Positions 8,999-18,767 of a stretch of 64,000 nucleotides of DNA are shown piece by piece (the first letter of the stretch is position 1; each line of letters begins with the position of its first letter). Source of the DNA: Aurantiochytrium sp. KH105. Taxonomy: Eukaryota; Sar; Bigyra; Thraustochytrida; Thraustochytriidae. The position numbers were made by a program, and so were the translations under genes. The notes below the pieces were generated by a model. It ran no database searches. It had not been told where the DNA came from and saw only the letters and a program-made list of their open reading frames with translations. The stretch covers positions 1-64,000 of the forward strand of contig BGKB01000067.1 of NCBI GenBank assembly GCA_003116975.1. The letters run 5' to 3'.

Positions 8999-10279
8999 AT
9001 GGGGAAATATGCGGTTCCAGAAGAGACAGAGGAAGGGTGTCGCGGCGGTTGCACTTCAAGGAGGAAGGGACAAAAAGTTGGGCGAATAACCATTCCGATT
9101 GGACGCGCGAAAAAGTGCGCCTGGCGAGACGTTGCACGGACTTGGTTGTTGTCGGGCGGGACGCAGAGCACGTGCGAGCGCGAGCCGCGCGCGACGGAGC
9201 GAGAGGACCGCGATCGAGGGAGGTCGCGCGAGCGGCGAGAAAGCACGTGGTGTGGAGAAAGACGAAGCAAAGGACAAAGAGAGGACGGACTGGAGCACGG
9301 CGGTCTCGAGAGAAGCAGTCGCGAGATGATGGTCATGAACGAGGTTGGCGACCGGGACTGCGACCTGGACCACGCAGACTCGGCGAAAGCTCGCGCACGA
9401 AGACGCGTGGCGAGGATTCAAGGCCACGACGATGACACACCGCTGCGACCACCGGTCTTTGACACGCCATCGCCACAGAAGCTTGGGCTTTTGAGCGGAA
9501 ATGCCGCCGTTGAGCACGGAGATCACGAACAGGGGCACTTGAGCGCGCCACCAAGCAATACGACTGATGTTCTCGCGTCTGCGCGGTCTGACGTTTCAAG
9601 GCAAGTCCGCACAGACTCTGACGAGGCTGCTTCACATCTTCACGCACTCGAGGTCGCCCTGCGGGAGGCCGCGCGCCTTGAAGTTTGGCGCGAACGCGAG
9701 ACCAAGCTGAGCGAGAAACCTCAGAAAATGAACGAAGCAGACATTGACGCAGATGTCGAAGCTGCGTTGGCCGCGCGACTTGAGAGACTAGGGCCCATCG
9801 TTGCAGACGTGGAGTCGGGCGAGGTGGGTACGGCTAGCGCACTGGCTGGCGAACTGGCAAATACGCAAACGAGCAACCTTGAGCTTACATGGGAGCTGCT
9901 CTGGCAGACTGCTCAGACGCAAAGGTCTGCGACAGCCCTCATTGCAGCACGCGGAAAGCTTGCAGACCAGTGCACGCGGCCTGAGCTGCGACGCAAAGTC
10001 GCATTTCTCGAGACGGCGCGTGCCAAGTGCGCGTCCATGCAGGCCCAGTGTCTCCTCGACACGTACGGTCGCGGGGACCAACAGGAAGCTCTTGAGCACA
10101 TGTCTGCAAGTTTGGATGAGGCGGTGGCCAAGGCAGAAGAAGAAAATGCCGCGGTGGAGCGCAAGCTCGAGGAACTCAAGCTCCTACCGCCTGGCCTGGT
10201 CCGCGAGTACGACGAACTTCAGGCTGCAATCAGCGAGCGGCGCGACTACATTCGCCGTCTTGAAGAGGGTTCTGCTTGA
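8999..10279 (+). CDS. Coiled-coil protein resembling augmin subunit 4 (HAUS4-like)
   Basis: The reading frame gives 426 residues from the first ATG. The first ~109 residues are Arg-rich and look like translated leader, so the ATG at 9326 (residue 110) may be the real start, giving 317 residues. The C-terminal half is helical and ends in a pattern I associate with HAUS4: a LLDTYGRGDQQEALEHM-type segment, then a Glu-rich helix, LLPPGLVREYDELQAAI and a final ERRDYIRRLEE helix. HAUS4 belongs to the augmin complex, which recruits gamma-tubulin to existing microtubules in the spindle. The assignment rests on pattern memory over about 90 residues and needs a profile search. If it is wrong, this is an unassigned coiled-coil protein. 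Confidence 0.5.
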   Translation: MGKYAVPEETEEGCRGGCTSRRKGQKVGRITIPIGRAKKCAWRDVARTWLLSGGTQSTCEREPRATEREDRDRGRSRERRESTWCGERRSKGQREDGLEHGGLERSSREMMVMNEVGDRDCDLDHADSAKARARRRVARIQGHDDDTPLRPPVFDTPSPQKLGLLSGNAAVEHGDHEQGHLSAPPSNTTDVLASARSDVSRQVRTDSDEAASHLHALEVALREAARLEVWRERETKLSEKPQKMNEADIDADVEAALAARLERLGPIVADVESGEVGTASALAGELANTQTSNLELTWELLWQTAQTQRSATALIAARGKLADQCTRPELRRKVAFLETARAKCASMQAQCLLDTYGRGDQQEALEHMSASLDEAVAKAEEENAAVERKLEELKLLPPGLVREYDELQAAISERRDYIRRLEEGSA

Positions 10280-10554
10280 TCCACATCACATCACAACACA
10301 TCACATCACAACGCAACACGCTTGCTGTGTTTGTTTTTCTGAACTATCTGTGTACACTATTTTTAAAAGGAATTCCGTGCGAAGAGACCTGAATCGGGCT
10401 GTTGATTTTGACTTTGTAAACAACAATGAAAAAGAACAATTTGCGACCTGTTCCGCCAGCCGGATGCTGCCAATGGAGTCGGATAAGCACAACAACGGGC
10501 GTTGTGGTCTATATAAACAGACCCGAGAGAACGGGAGACAGGTCTTCCTTGTGA
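10280..10554. other. Convergent 3' region
   Basis: This is the short 3' region between the HAUS4-like (+) and hydrolase (-) genes. It has ACATC-type short repeats at 10283-10318 and a small inverted repeat (GGTCT/AGACC) around a TATATAA core near 10505-10523. I see no gene. Confidence 0.4.
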
Positions 10555-12009
10555 CTAAACGCGCGAGACCGCCGTAGTTGCCTGCGCAAAAGACGCCGCA
10601 TCTGGATCTGCTTGATGTTTGTGTGCAGGGTGTAGCACGTGCTTGTAAAAGTGCTCGACAACGGATTTGCCCGGCAAAAACTTTCTCTTATAGATGATCT
10701 GCTCGTGGGCGAGAAATCCAAGAAAGGACACATCATAGCGTTCCCAGCCACCGACGCCAACATCAAGACCAAAGAGCATTTCACGCAAAAGTCGACGCTT
10801 GGCATCACGCGCAAAAGCGCTGTCGGCGCTAGCAGAGCTCGGACGCGCCAATTGCGTCTCTGCGCGTGCAGACCCCTTAGCCGGGGACTCTGCATGAATA
10901 AGACCGTCCTCGAGGTCGCGCGCAGAGTGCCAAAATCGACGCTTATCAACGTTTTTCAAGCTCCAGGCGGTAAAGTTAGCCATCTCTTTGGACAACTCAG
11001 CGCTGGCCGCGGGGGGTCGTGAGGGCGAAGCGACTGCTGCCAGCAGCGCCCCATCCGCCACCTCCTCTTCACTTTCATCATCATCTGCTACCTTTTCTGC
11101 CTGTTGTTCACCTTTCGCCCTCTCCTCCGCTTCTTCATCGTCGTTCGCCACCTCATTCACATTCTCATCGTCGATTTCCTTTCGAAGCTTTTCATCTCTG
11201 TCCACCGCATCCTCCTCGGCCGATTTTGTTGCCTGAGCAGATCCTGCTTCGAACTTTTGCCGCTTTGCTGGTGGTTGAGATTCCTCACTTTCTTGTTCTT
11301 CAGCGTTTGAAAGACTACTGGCTGACCAAAGACGAATGGAGGACTTGTACGGGTTGCGATGACGTATCGCAGTTGTCGGATAAGGAACCTGGAGATCCCA
11401 CTTAATATTGGAGTACAGCGCGCGACGTTTGAATCTGCGCAAGGGGCGGAGAAAGTCTTCTTCTGAACCCATTGCGTACAGAATGGGCTTGCATGCCCCA
11501 GATTCGGCATCTCTGAAGCCGCTGTCGTGTAGACCAAGCTCGCGTACCGTAGGGCAGAAACGAAGCACAAAGGTGTTCCAAATCGCACTAATTGGACCAC
11601 CCGGAGGTTTGCGTGCGCCAAGATGTGGCGTGGCGAAGGTGGCAAACACGACGGGTTCCATGTCTTCCAAGAATCCTTCATGATCCAAGAGGTATGCCAG
11701 ATAGCGTGCGTAGATGCCTCCCAAGCTGTGGCCCACAATGGAGATGCGGTCGACTTTTTGCTCACAGGCTGCTACTGTTTCACGGACCTCGTCAAGAGCG
11801 CGTTCTGCGCCTTTGCGAACACCATCCATAGTCGAGGAGTTCTTGCTAATGGGGAGCAAGAGGAACTCCTTAGCATTTGGCTGGCATGCCAGATGTGCCA
11901 CGAAGTTCGCAAAGTCTCCAGAGCTGCCCCAAAGCCCGTGCAAGAAGACCACGAGGTGCCTTGTTAGCTGTGCTTCGCTATGGGTCTCTGTGTCCGGCAT
12001 TTCTGCCAT
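10555..12009 (-). CDS. DUF676-type alpha/beta hydrolase (putative lipase/serine esterase)
   Basis: The first in-frame ATG (12007-12009) gives 484 residues. The N-terminal half is an alpha/beta hydrolase of the DUF676 (ROG1/FAM135-like) family. It has an HGLWGSSGDF oxyanion-region motif with His24, the nucleophile elbow GHSLGG with catalytic Ser95, then a YARYLAYLL helix and FATFATPHLGAR. The core ends near FLRPLRRFKRRALYSNIKWD and VPYPTTAI, where the family places its conserved C-terminal blocks. An acidic Glu/Ala/Asp-rich insert follows. A conserved-looking tail (WERYDVSFLGFLAHEQII) comes at the end and probably carries the catalytic His. The substrate is likely an acyl lipid, but that is family inference. 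There is no signal peptide, so it is probably cytosolic or on lipid droplets or membranes. Confidence 0.82.
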   Translation of the reverse strand: MAEMPDTETHSEAQLTRHLVVFLHGLWGSSGDFANFVAHLACQPNAKEFLLLPISKNSSTMDGVRKGAERALDEVRETVAACEQKVDRISIVGHSLGGIYARYLAYLLDHEGFLEDMEPVVFATFATPHLGARKPPGGPISAIWNTFVLRFCPTVRELGLHDSGFRDAESGACKPILYAMGSEEDFLRPLRRFKRRALYSNIKWDLQVPYPTTAIRHRNPYKSSIRLWSASSLSNAEEQESEESQPPAKRQKFEAGSAQATKSAEEDAVDRDEKLRKEIDDENVNEVANDDEEAEERAKGEQQAEKVADDDESEEEVADGALLAAVASPSRPPAASAELSKEMANFTAWSLKNVDKRRFWHSARDLEDGLIHAESPAKGSARAETQLARPSSASADSAFARDAKRRLLREMLFGLDVGVGGWERYDVSFLGFLAHEQIIYKRKFLPGKSVVEHFYKHVLHPAHKHQADPDAASFAQATTAVSRV

Positions 12010-12147
12010 CTTCTCTTCTATCAAGCCTAGCTCCCCGTTGCTGTAGAAAGTTCTCAAGCGCAGTGTTCCCGCACCTGTTGAGCGCGGCCCCGGTTCTCTG
12101 CAGCCGACCTTCACCAGGGTTCTGCCTCAGTCAGACAGATGTCTGCG

Positions 12148-12149
12148 CG

Positions 12150-12182
<33 letters not shown>
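12148..12182. repeat. (CTTG)n microsatellite in the hydrolase leader
   Basis: Seven or so tandem CTTG units; on the minus strand, the sense of the hydrolase gene, it reads (CAAG)n about 140-170 nt before the ATG. Confidence 0.85.
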
Positions 12183-12183
<1 letters not shown>

Positions 12184-12630
12184 CTTGTCACACGTGCAAA
12201 TACACTCGCTTCTAGCCCGCTTCTCTCGTGCATAGGATGTTTTATTTCATCTATCGTGCACGATGCTATGGTCCATCGCTTTGTTGACACTGCCTCTTAC
12301 CCGCGCAGTGGGGCACGTCACGTACTTCTCGCATTTGTTGCCAAAACATTTTCGGCCTTTCCAGCTTTCCTGACTCAAAGCCCCACTGCGGACGTCTGGA
12401 CCGCGTCTCATAATACGCGTCCGACCGTGGCCGACCGAGTGCGGAAAATCTGTTTCCACCTATGACGACTACACTTCTCGTGTCGTAGTGTAGGATCACG
12501 TGTGTGAGGGGTCGCACGTGATAGTGGTGCGTGAGAGGGGCGAGGGAGGGGCGAGGGGGGGGCGGGTTTTGGGCCGTGATGCAGGAAGTGGAACTGGGAA
12601 ACTTTGGACTTGCGCGGCAGGGCCCGCAAG

Positions 12631-12656
12631 NCCCCCTCCCCCCCCCCCCCCCCCCC
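12631..12656. repeat. Ambiguous base followed by poly-C homopolymer
   Basis: The only N in the window is followed by an interrupted run of about 25 C. It marks a homopolymer the assembly did not resolve, so lengths here are unreliable. Confidence 0.9.
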
Positions 12657-12889
12657 TCGCCCCACGCGCGCCGCAGCCGCCGCCGCCGCCGGCACGGCGA
12701 AGGATGCGCCATGGACGGTGGCGAACGAGGGTTTCGAGCCACTCCTTCTTGCTGGTCTTCTTCTTCTCCGTCGTCTCCGTCTCCGTCTCTGACGCCGTCG
12801 CTGTCGAGCGCGGGAGCGCGGCGCGGAGAAGGGGCGGAGGCGAAGGCGTGGGAGGCGCGCCCGGCCCGAGCGCGAGGAGCGCGAGCGCG

Positions 12890-12919
12890 TGGTGGCGAAC
12901 GGCCGGCCGTTCGCCACCA
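12890..12919. repeat. 30-bp perfect palindrome without spacer
   Basis: The sequence from T12890 to A12919 is identical to its reverse complement, centred on GGCCGGCC at 12901-12908. It can form a cruciform. It may be a real element or an assembly or replication artefact. Confidence 0.9.
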
Positions 12920-12983
12920 GCGGTTTGGGCCTGACGGAAAGCCGGACTTGGGAGGCCGCACGAGACCTTGACCTGCCACCGCC

Positions 12984-13014
<31 letters not shown>

Positions 13015-13430
13015 ATGGGTGGGATGGGATAGGGCGGATAGATGGACGGAGACGTGGAGGTTGAGGCACGATGTGGTGCGAGGCACTTGCTTCGTCACTA
13101 GGCTCGTCACGCATGCCGCGATCGGAGGGGGAGAGTTTGGACGGATACGCGACATGCAGTCCTCCACTCGTTCATCCCTTCTTCAATCACTCCGTTTCAT
13201 CCGTCATAGAGCCTAAGAGGAGACTCAGGTTGCTGCCTTGCTCGTGCTAGACTACCTGCGAGGCAGGAAGAGGGTGGCGTCTTCGTAACTGGTGCAGCAG
13301 AAAGATAACTGACGATTGAAGTGACAACGCAATGCGTTGCGACGCGAAATGATATTATAGAAGGCGGTGAGAAGCGGCCGGGTGGCGTGGCCAGGAGGAG
13401 GTGAAGGAGAAGGAAGAAGAGTCGAGAAAA

Positions 13431-14285
13431 ATGGGTGACCGTTCGTGCTACAACTGCGGCCAGGGTGGCCACATTGCGCGGTAAGTTCTGGATTGACTAT
13501 CTTTCCGCAAAGAAGGAAACGCGGCGTCTGCGGGAAATGATATGCGTGTGTGTGTGCGCGCACAGGCAGTATGCTGACTGACGATCTTGTCTCCGCTCTT
13601 TGTGCTGTACAGCAACTGCCCTGAGGTTGCCAACAACGAGGGTGGCGGCGGCTTCCAGCCTCGCGGTGGCTTCCGCCCCAAGACCTGCTACAACTGCGGT
13701 CTGTACGTTTGAGAGAATTCTACTTACAACGCAAATGCTCGAGCGAAGGACTGACAAAAAATTCATCGTCGTAGTGAGGGTCACATCTCGCGCAACTGCC
13801 CCACCGCCCCTGAGGGTGGTGCCGGCGGTCAGGCCGGTGGCGCTGGCGGTCGCAGCTGCTACAACTGTAAGTGACATCTCTTTTTCACACACACACACAC
13901 ACCCTTTAAGAGGGTAACGCTGGTCTCGTATTGCATGCATGCTAACTTCGAGGACGAATGAATAAATGAATACGTTCATCTCCTTTCCTAACGTTCAGGC
14001 GGTGAGGTCGGCCACCTCTCTCGTGACTGCACGAGCGAGCCGATGCAGCAGGATGGCGACTTTGGCGCCCGCCGCCGTGGCTCGCGCCCCAAGTGCTACA
14101 ACTGCGGTGACTTCGGTCACATCTCGCGCGAGTGCCCCCAGAAGGACGCCGGCCCCAAGTGCTACAACTGCGGCAACTTTGGCCACATCAGCGGCGCCTG
14201 CTCCGAGCCTGCCCGTGCGCAGGAGGAGGGCCAGATGGAGTACGACGCCTCTGCCGGCGGTGCTCTTGCTGACCAGGCCGAGTAA
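13431..14285 (+). CDS. Five CCHC zinc-knuckle nucleic-acid-binding protein (CNBP/Gis2-like), four exons
   Basis: Exons by GT-AG rules: 13431-13480, 13613-13702, 13775-13866 and 13999-14285, giving 172 residues with the frame kept throughout. Donors are GTAAGT, GTACGT and GTAAGT. The product carries five CX2CX4HX4C zinc knuckles, all starting CYNCG: CYNCGQGGHIARNC, CYNCGLEGHISRNC, CYNCGEVGHLSRDC, CYNCGDFGHISREC and CYNCGNFGHISGAC. Knuckles 1-3 are separated by Gly-rich linkers with Arg; the tail is acidic. This is the CNBP/Gis2/HEXBP family, which binds single-stranded DNA and RNA and promotes translation or mRNA handling; yeast Gis2 has seven knuckles. Each of the first three knuckles is split by an intron, so an annotation that ignores splicing would miss them. 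Which nucleic acids it binds cannot be read from the sequence. Confidence 0.93.
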
Positions 14286-14770
14286 GCGAGCAAAGTCCTC
14301 GCGGCTTTGATTCTTATTTTCCCCCCGCCCCACTCCCCCGCGCGGCGATCATATCCAGTGCCCTCCCCTTTTCATCATGCAGTGTCTCCTACTACGTAGC
14401 AGCCTCTGGGTGATGATGATGGGTCATTATGCCCCTAACAACGACGACGACGACGGCTAAGACAGACGGAAGGTGAGAAAAGCACGTGCTGCTCTATTTC
14501 CACAACCACTCCCCTCGAGTACTCAATTTTACCTCTTCCACTCCAGCCCGCTGCTGCTGCTTCTGCCGGGCGGCAAAGCGGCAGCGGCAGATTATGCGGC
14601 TGGCAACAAACAGGCACGTAAGCAAAAAGTTCAAATTCTAATTTGTTCCAACCTTTTCCCATGATATCTAGTATCATCTCAATCTTGATCTTGATTTTAT
14701 GATAATGCATACGTATACTGACACAGCACAAAATCAAGACCCAATAATAGACGCGCACTTGCTTGTTTTC
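14286..14770. other. Convergent 3' region
   Basis: This stretch holds the 3' flanks of the zinc-knuckle gene (+) and the small coiled-coil gene (-). It has a (GAC)n run at 14441-14455 and otherwise shows no recognisable element. Confidence 0.4.
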
Positions 14771-15475
14771 TCATTCGACAGCCTTGTTTTCTTGGTCGAG
14801 AAGATCATACTCCTCATCCTGCTCTGGAACTTTACATTCTTGCGCGTCGCTTGTCACGACTTCAATCTCAGGCTCTTTGCATTCTTCAAGATGCGGCGTG
14901 GCCTCGTTGGCCATCTTGGATTCTGGTAAAGAAACCGCACTCGGAGGTGTTTTTGACGTCTTGACCTCTTGTTTTTGAGAAGAAAGCAATGCTCGCAGGT
15001 TTTGCACCTCGTCAAAGTGTTTTTGGGTGGCCTCCGCGAGAAGATTCGTGTAGCGATTCTGCTGTAGTTCTAGCTTCGTAGAGAGGATTTCGTTGCGGGT
15101 TTGAAGCTTTTCGTTTCGGAGCAAAAGCTCTTCGACGCGACGATCCTTTTCGTCAGATTCAAGCTTGGCTTCGAGAAGGATACCATGCAAACGTTTCATT
15201 TCATCGACGAGCTCCGCTTTGCTATGCGCATTGTACTCGAGAGCCTCAAGTTTTGCCACCTTTGCTTGCTTCAGGAGCTCCTCAAGAATCTCCATCTCGT
15301 TGTTGGCGGCCTGCGCTTGAGCCTGAGCTTGCTTGCTCGAGGCGTCATTGGCTCGCACCTTTTTGCATAGCGCCTTTACACGTTCGCGAAGACGATCCAG
15401 CTCGACCTGTACCTCAGCGTTGGATGCATGCAACGCCCCACGCGGTGACAGGCCGCCTCGTTCTGTGCGTCTCAT
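14771..15475 (-). CDS. Small coiled-coil protein of unknown function
   Basis: ATG at 15473-15475, 234 residues. Residues about 20-170 are one nearly continuous coiled coil with heptad spacing of Leu (for example VELDRLRERVKALCKKV and MEILEELLKQAKVAKLEAL). An acidic, Pro/Glu-rich disordered tail ends in EYDLLDQENKAVE. There is no signal peptide or membrane segment. I do not recognise the family; a scaffold, tether or cytoskeletal accessory role is all the fold suggests. Codon use matches its neighbours, with GC-rich third positions, which supports it as a real gene. Confidence 0.7.
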   Translation of the reverse strand: MRRTERGGLSPRGALHASNAEVQVELDRLRERVKALCKKVRANDASSKQAQAQAQAANNEMEILEELLKQAKVAKLEALEYNAHSKAELVDEMKRLHGILLEAKLESDEKDRRVEELLLRNEKLQTRNEILSTKLELQQNRYTNLLAEATQKHFDEVQNLRALLSSQKQEVKTSKTPPSAVSLPESKMANEATPHLEECKEPEIEVVTSDAQECKVPEQDEEYDLLDQENKAVE

Positions 15476-15973
15476 TGTCGCCCGCGCACGCCCGCCTTCT
15501 CCGCCCCCCGCGACCGTAACCTATTCTGATGCTAACGACTCGGACGAACAAACTTGCTCACGTGGAGGAACACTCTCTCCGTCAGTTCGCGGTCGAGGCG
15601 AGCGATAGAGAATCTTACTTGCTCTTTCCTTCTTCCGTCTGCGCAAAGCCGCTCAAAGTTGCTTTGTGATGCAGCGCGCAAAGGTCATGGTCACCACTCA
15701 CACGAACCGACAAAGGCTTTGATGGGACCGCCACAAGTGCCGCGGTAGGACTTGAAAACGGCTATATATCACACTTTGCTGTGAGACGAAATATTCCTAG
15801 CTAGTGCTGAGCAGTTCAGGAACAAGCATCCGTAGGCGCCTCAGCTCGTGCGCTCGCAGCGGACGGAGCCTCTGGTCGGGCTGGGTATCATCGAGTAAGA
15901 AGCCACACTTCTGTGCAAGGGGCGGAGAAGCATCGCATGCTCGCGAGTCGCGCGCGCAAATCGAAAAGGAAAT
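15476..15973. promoter_or_regulatory. Divergent promoter region, coiled-coil gene (-) and SMI1/KNR4-like gene (+)
   Basis: The 498-bp space separates two divergent start codons. A TATA-like TATATA at 15763-15768 lies about 205 bp before the plus-strand ATG. No other gene is visible. Confidence 0.5.
15763..15768 (+). promoter_or_regulatory. Possible TATA box for the SMI1/KNR4-like gene
   Basis: TATATA within a short AT-rich patch, 205 bp before the ATG at 15974. It is a candidate only. Confidence 0.3.
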
Positions 15974-16660
15974 ATGGAAAGCAAGTGCGGTGATGTGCGG
16001 GAGAGCAAGCTAGATAATGAGCGCGATGATGAGGACGAGATCGTCCAAATCTGCGAGGGTGTTGCGAACGTGAGCGTCGTAGAGCACGAGAACAGGCGGC
16101 AGCGAGCTGTCAGTCACTTTCCAAAGGAAGTTGCACAGGTCTGCAAAGATATCTGTACGTTCTTCGATGCCCACGAAGACCGACCAAGCAGAGCGCGAGA
16201 GAACGCCGTTGATCGCGTGCCAGGTCCAGAATCACTGCGCATGCTCTTGCTCAATGCCAAAGAAGATGCAGACGTCTGGTTTTACGAGTACAAGCTGCTG
16301 GCCCCGCGAGAGGTAAACCAACGCCAACTAGTGGCCGCCGCAGCAGAACTGACCCCATTCGCAGAGAACATTGACGGCGAGTTGCTTTGCACAGGCGCCG
16401 ACAATCATCATGGCGGAGTGTATTGTGTCGGCCCGGAGGACGACGACATCGAGGGCGAAATGGAGGCACCGTCATTGGCCACGTACCTGGAACGGTACCG
16501 AGACACAATCTTGAGCGGTCGCCTCGAATTCGTCGAAGAGTGCGGAATGATTGAACGCTGCGCGACACAGGAGCCAGCAAAGCAAAATCAGCTAAGTAGT
16601 GAAGCTGGCAGCAGCAGCAGCAAGAAGACAAAGAATCTCAAGGGACGAAACAAAAAGTAA
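15974..16660 (+). CDS. SMI1/KNR4 (SUKH superfamily)-like protein
   Basis: ATG at 15974, 228 residues. The central part fits an SMI1/KNR4 domain: a hydrophobic strand with DADVWFYEYKLLAP, the characteristic LTPFAENIDGELLCTG segment (compare the family pattern of F-A-x-x-x-x-G-x-x-x-C), a GGVYCVGPEDDDIEG turn, then SLATYLERYRDTILSGRLEF as the final helix. The N-terminus is acidic and the C-terminus is a Ser run followed by a Lys-rich tail. In fungi KNR4/SMI1 links cell-wall synthesis and stress signalling by scaffolding kinases; in bacteria the superfamily includes immunity proteins. Which applies here is not known. The similarity is by motif pattern and the early part of the domain is weak. 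Confidence 0.6.
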   Translation: MESKCGDVRESKLDNERDDEDEIVQICEGVANVSVVEHENRRQRAVSHFPKEVAQVCKDICTFFDAHEDRPSRARENAVDRVPGPESLRMLLLNAKEDADVWFYEYKLLAPREVNQRQLVAAAAELTPFAENIDGELLCTGADNHHGGVYCVGPEDDDIEGEMEAPSLATYLERYRDTILSGRLEFVEECGMIERCATQEPAKQNQLSSEAGSSSSKKTKNLKGRNKK

Positions 16661-17130
16661 GGGCCAAAATTAAGCCGATCGCCACCGCGTGAGCTCGAGG
16701 AGAGGAAAGAAGCCACCCTCATATTCACCGACCAAAACAATTAGATCAATCAGTCCGTAGATGCAAGAAACAACAATTGGGAATAGAAGAAAAGGGGAAA
16801 CGAGTAAAAACAGAGGACAAAAAATGTTCAAGGAATATAGCCACGACGGCAACCGACGTAGCGGTTTCGACACACGCACGTAGGCGTGTGCGCGCACATG
16901 AAGCCACCGCGCAACGAGGAAACACACGAGAGAAAACCGACGCGCAGTGCAAACATAATATCTCACACAAAGAGCACGAGGAGCGCGCGCATAGTGTGTG
17001 CACTTGTACGCAGAGTCCAGTCTCCCTTGAATGCGAGCCCGCGGCAGTCAGTGCAACCACAAGCCTGTGTGGTGGAGTCTCCGAAGAGCCAGAATGAATC
17101 GTTTTGGGTGCAGAAACTGTCTGCAAACTC
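16661..17130. other. Convergent 3' region
   Basis: This stretch holds the 3' flanks of the SMI1/KNR4-like (+) and PP2A B55 (-) genes. It is rich in CACACA and CGCGC dinucleotide patches near 16860-17010. No gene is supported. Confidence 0.4.
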
Positions 17131-18767
17131 TCACCTTGCGTAGATGAACAAATTATTTTCACCAGCAACCTGTGATTGTCCCCCCGAAAAAGTGCCAGAT
17201 ACGAACAAAGTCGACGTCAGTACAGTCATCTCTCACAAAAAGAGTCAAGAAACGCGCTCTCTACCAAAAGAAGAGTGCATGGAAAACTTACCGCAACAGC
17301 GTTGCCATCCGGGTGCCAGGCGAGTTGTGTGATACGCTTGTCGTAGTTGATAGATTGGGGATCAATGTGCAAGGAGGAACCCGATGCATCTGTGCTTGCA
17401 TAGGTGCGTCCATCGCGCTTCTTCTTCCTGCCAAGGAGCGCAGAGAGCCCCGGCTTTGAAATGCGCTTCTTTGCGCGGAGGGACTTGCGCGAGATGGAAT
17501 CTCGAAAGGATCCCTCGTTGGCCTGCATGATGGGCATGCTCGGGAACGGGGACTTGGACGCCTCGATGAGGGTATCAACGCGGCGATCCAGGTCGTAGAT
17601 ATGAAAGTATGAGTTGTACGACCCAGTGAGAATGTGTGGCCCGCAGATTGACACGTCAAAGGAGTCGTACAAGTAGTCGCTCTCATACAGGTCCCAGAGG
17701 CGGGGCGTAAGGTAGTCGTGCACAGGAATGATTTCGACAGGTTGCGACTGGTGACGCATATCCCAAATCTTGAGCGTCATGAAGTCGCGAGCGACAATGA
17801 GATTGTCCGGGGCGAACTTAACGTCCGAGATGTTACGCAACATATCGGCGAGAAACGGACGCGGTGGCAGACCCCCCGAGGACCCTGACTGGCCCGTTTG
17901 CCTGTCAAGCGACTCGAGTGCGGGGTCCGTGAATTCGAGCGAGCTCGAGTCACATAGCGCCTTCTCGCGCATATCGCAGAGGCGCACGATGCCTCTGTTC
18001 GTGCCGTAGACAAGGTTATTTGAAGTTTCCTGGTCGAGATCGGCCGTCGTCATGTACTGATTGAGCTTGGTCATGTCGGCTGGCTTGAGGTTGATCACCT
18101 GGAAGGCAACGTTCATGCTGTTCATGTCCCAGAGATTTACACAGAGGTTGTCTGCACTGATAAAGGTCGAGCCGTCGACGCTTGGCATAAGAGAATGGAT
18201 GTTGAACTTGTGAATCTCGGGCGAGAATTCGCGCTTGCAAAAGGGGGTCACCACGCGCTCCACCGTCTCGCTGGTGGGAAAGCGCAAACTCTTGACACGT
18301 CGGGGGGCGCGCGGTTCGCCCTTTTGGTTTGACATGTTGAACCCACTGGTGTACTTGACGTCGCGCTCCTGAAGCTTGAACATCTTGATGGCCCTGTCGT
18401 TGGTCGTCAGCATGAAGACGGAGTCGTTGGTCTGAGGCAAGAACTTGATTTTGGAAATGCGTTCCTCGATGGCCACGGACCGCACGTAGTCGAACTCGGA
18501 CTCGTGGCTCTGGAACTCGCAGTGGAACGTGTAGTGGATCTTGCCTTTGCGGTCCGGTTTCTCGTCGGCGCGCAGGACAACCACGCGTCCGCCCCGGTCT
18601 CCGCTCGCAAGGTACGTCCCTGTGGAGTCGAACTCGACTACGCTAAGGAGGTCGGAGTCCGGCATCGAGTCCTCCACGGGCATTTTCTTGAACCACTGTG
18701 CGAAGCGCCATGGCTTCTCGGGCTCGACCATCTCGTCCACCGAGCTGGCATCGTCTTGCGCAGACAT
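17131..18767 (-). CDS. Protein phosphatase 2A regulatory subunit B (B55/PR55), two exons
   Basis: Exon 1 is 18767-17292 and exon 2 is 17169-17131. The intron (17291-17170, 122 nt) has donor GTAAGT and acceptor CACAG. Spliced length is 504 residues. Without splicing the frame runs into an unrelated tail; with it the protein ends NAVAVAGENNLFIYAR, matching the conserved B55 ending. The chain is a seven-bladed WD40 propeller, with typical B55 segments such as YLASGDRGGRVVV, FQSHESEFDYV, SADNLCVNLWDM, ISDVKFAPDN, MTLKIWDM and ILTGSYNSYFHIYDL. B55 directs the PP2A A/C core to substrates, including mitotic CDK sites. The protein is about 50 residues longer than animal B55; the extra residues lie in a Ser/Gly loop near 285-305 and a basic stretch near 430-465. 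Identity is secure. Confidence 0.95.

Larger units (their letters stand above)
12010..13430. other. Low-complexity intergenic block with an assembly ambiguity
   Basis: This is the divergent region between the hydrolase (-) and zinc-knuckle (+) genes. It contains a (CTTG)n run, a G-rich tract at 12536-12570, an N at 12631 next to a poly-C run, a 30-bp perfect palindrome (12890-12919) and a (CTG)n run near 12983-13014. Several frames are open on both strands only because of GC bias. No gene is supported. Confidence 0.6.
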
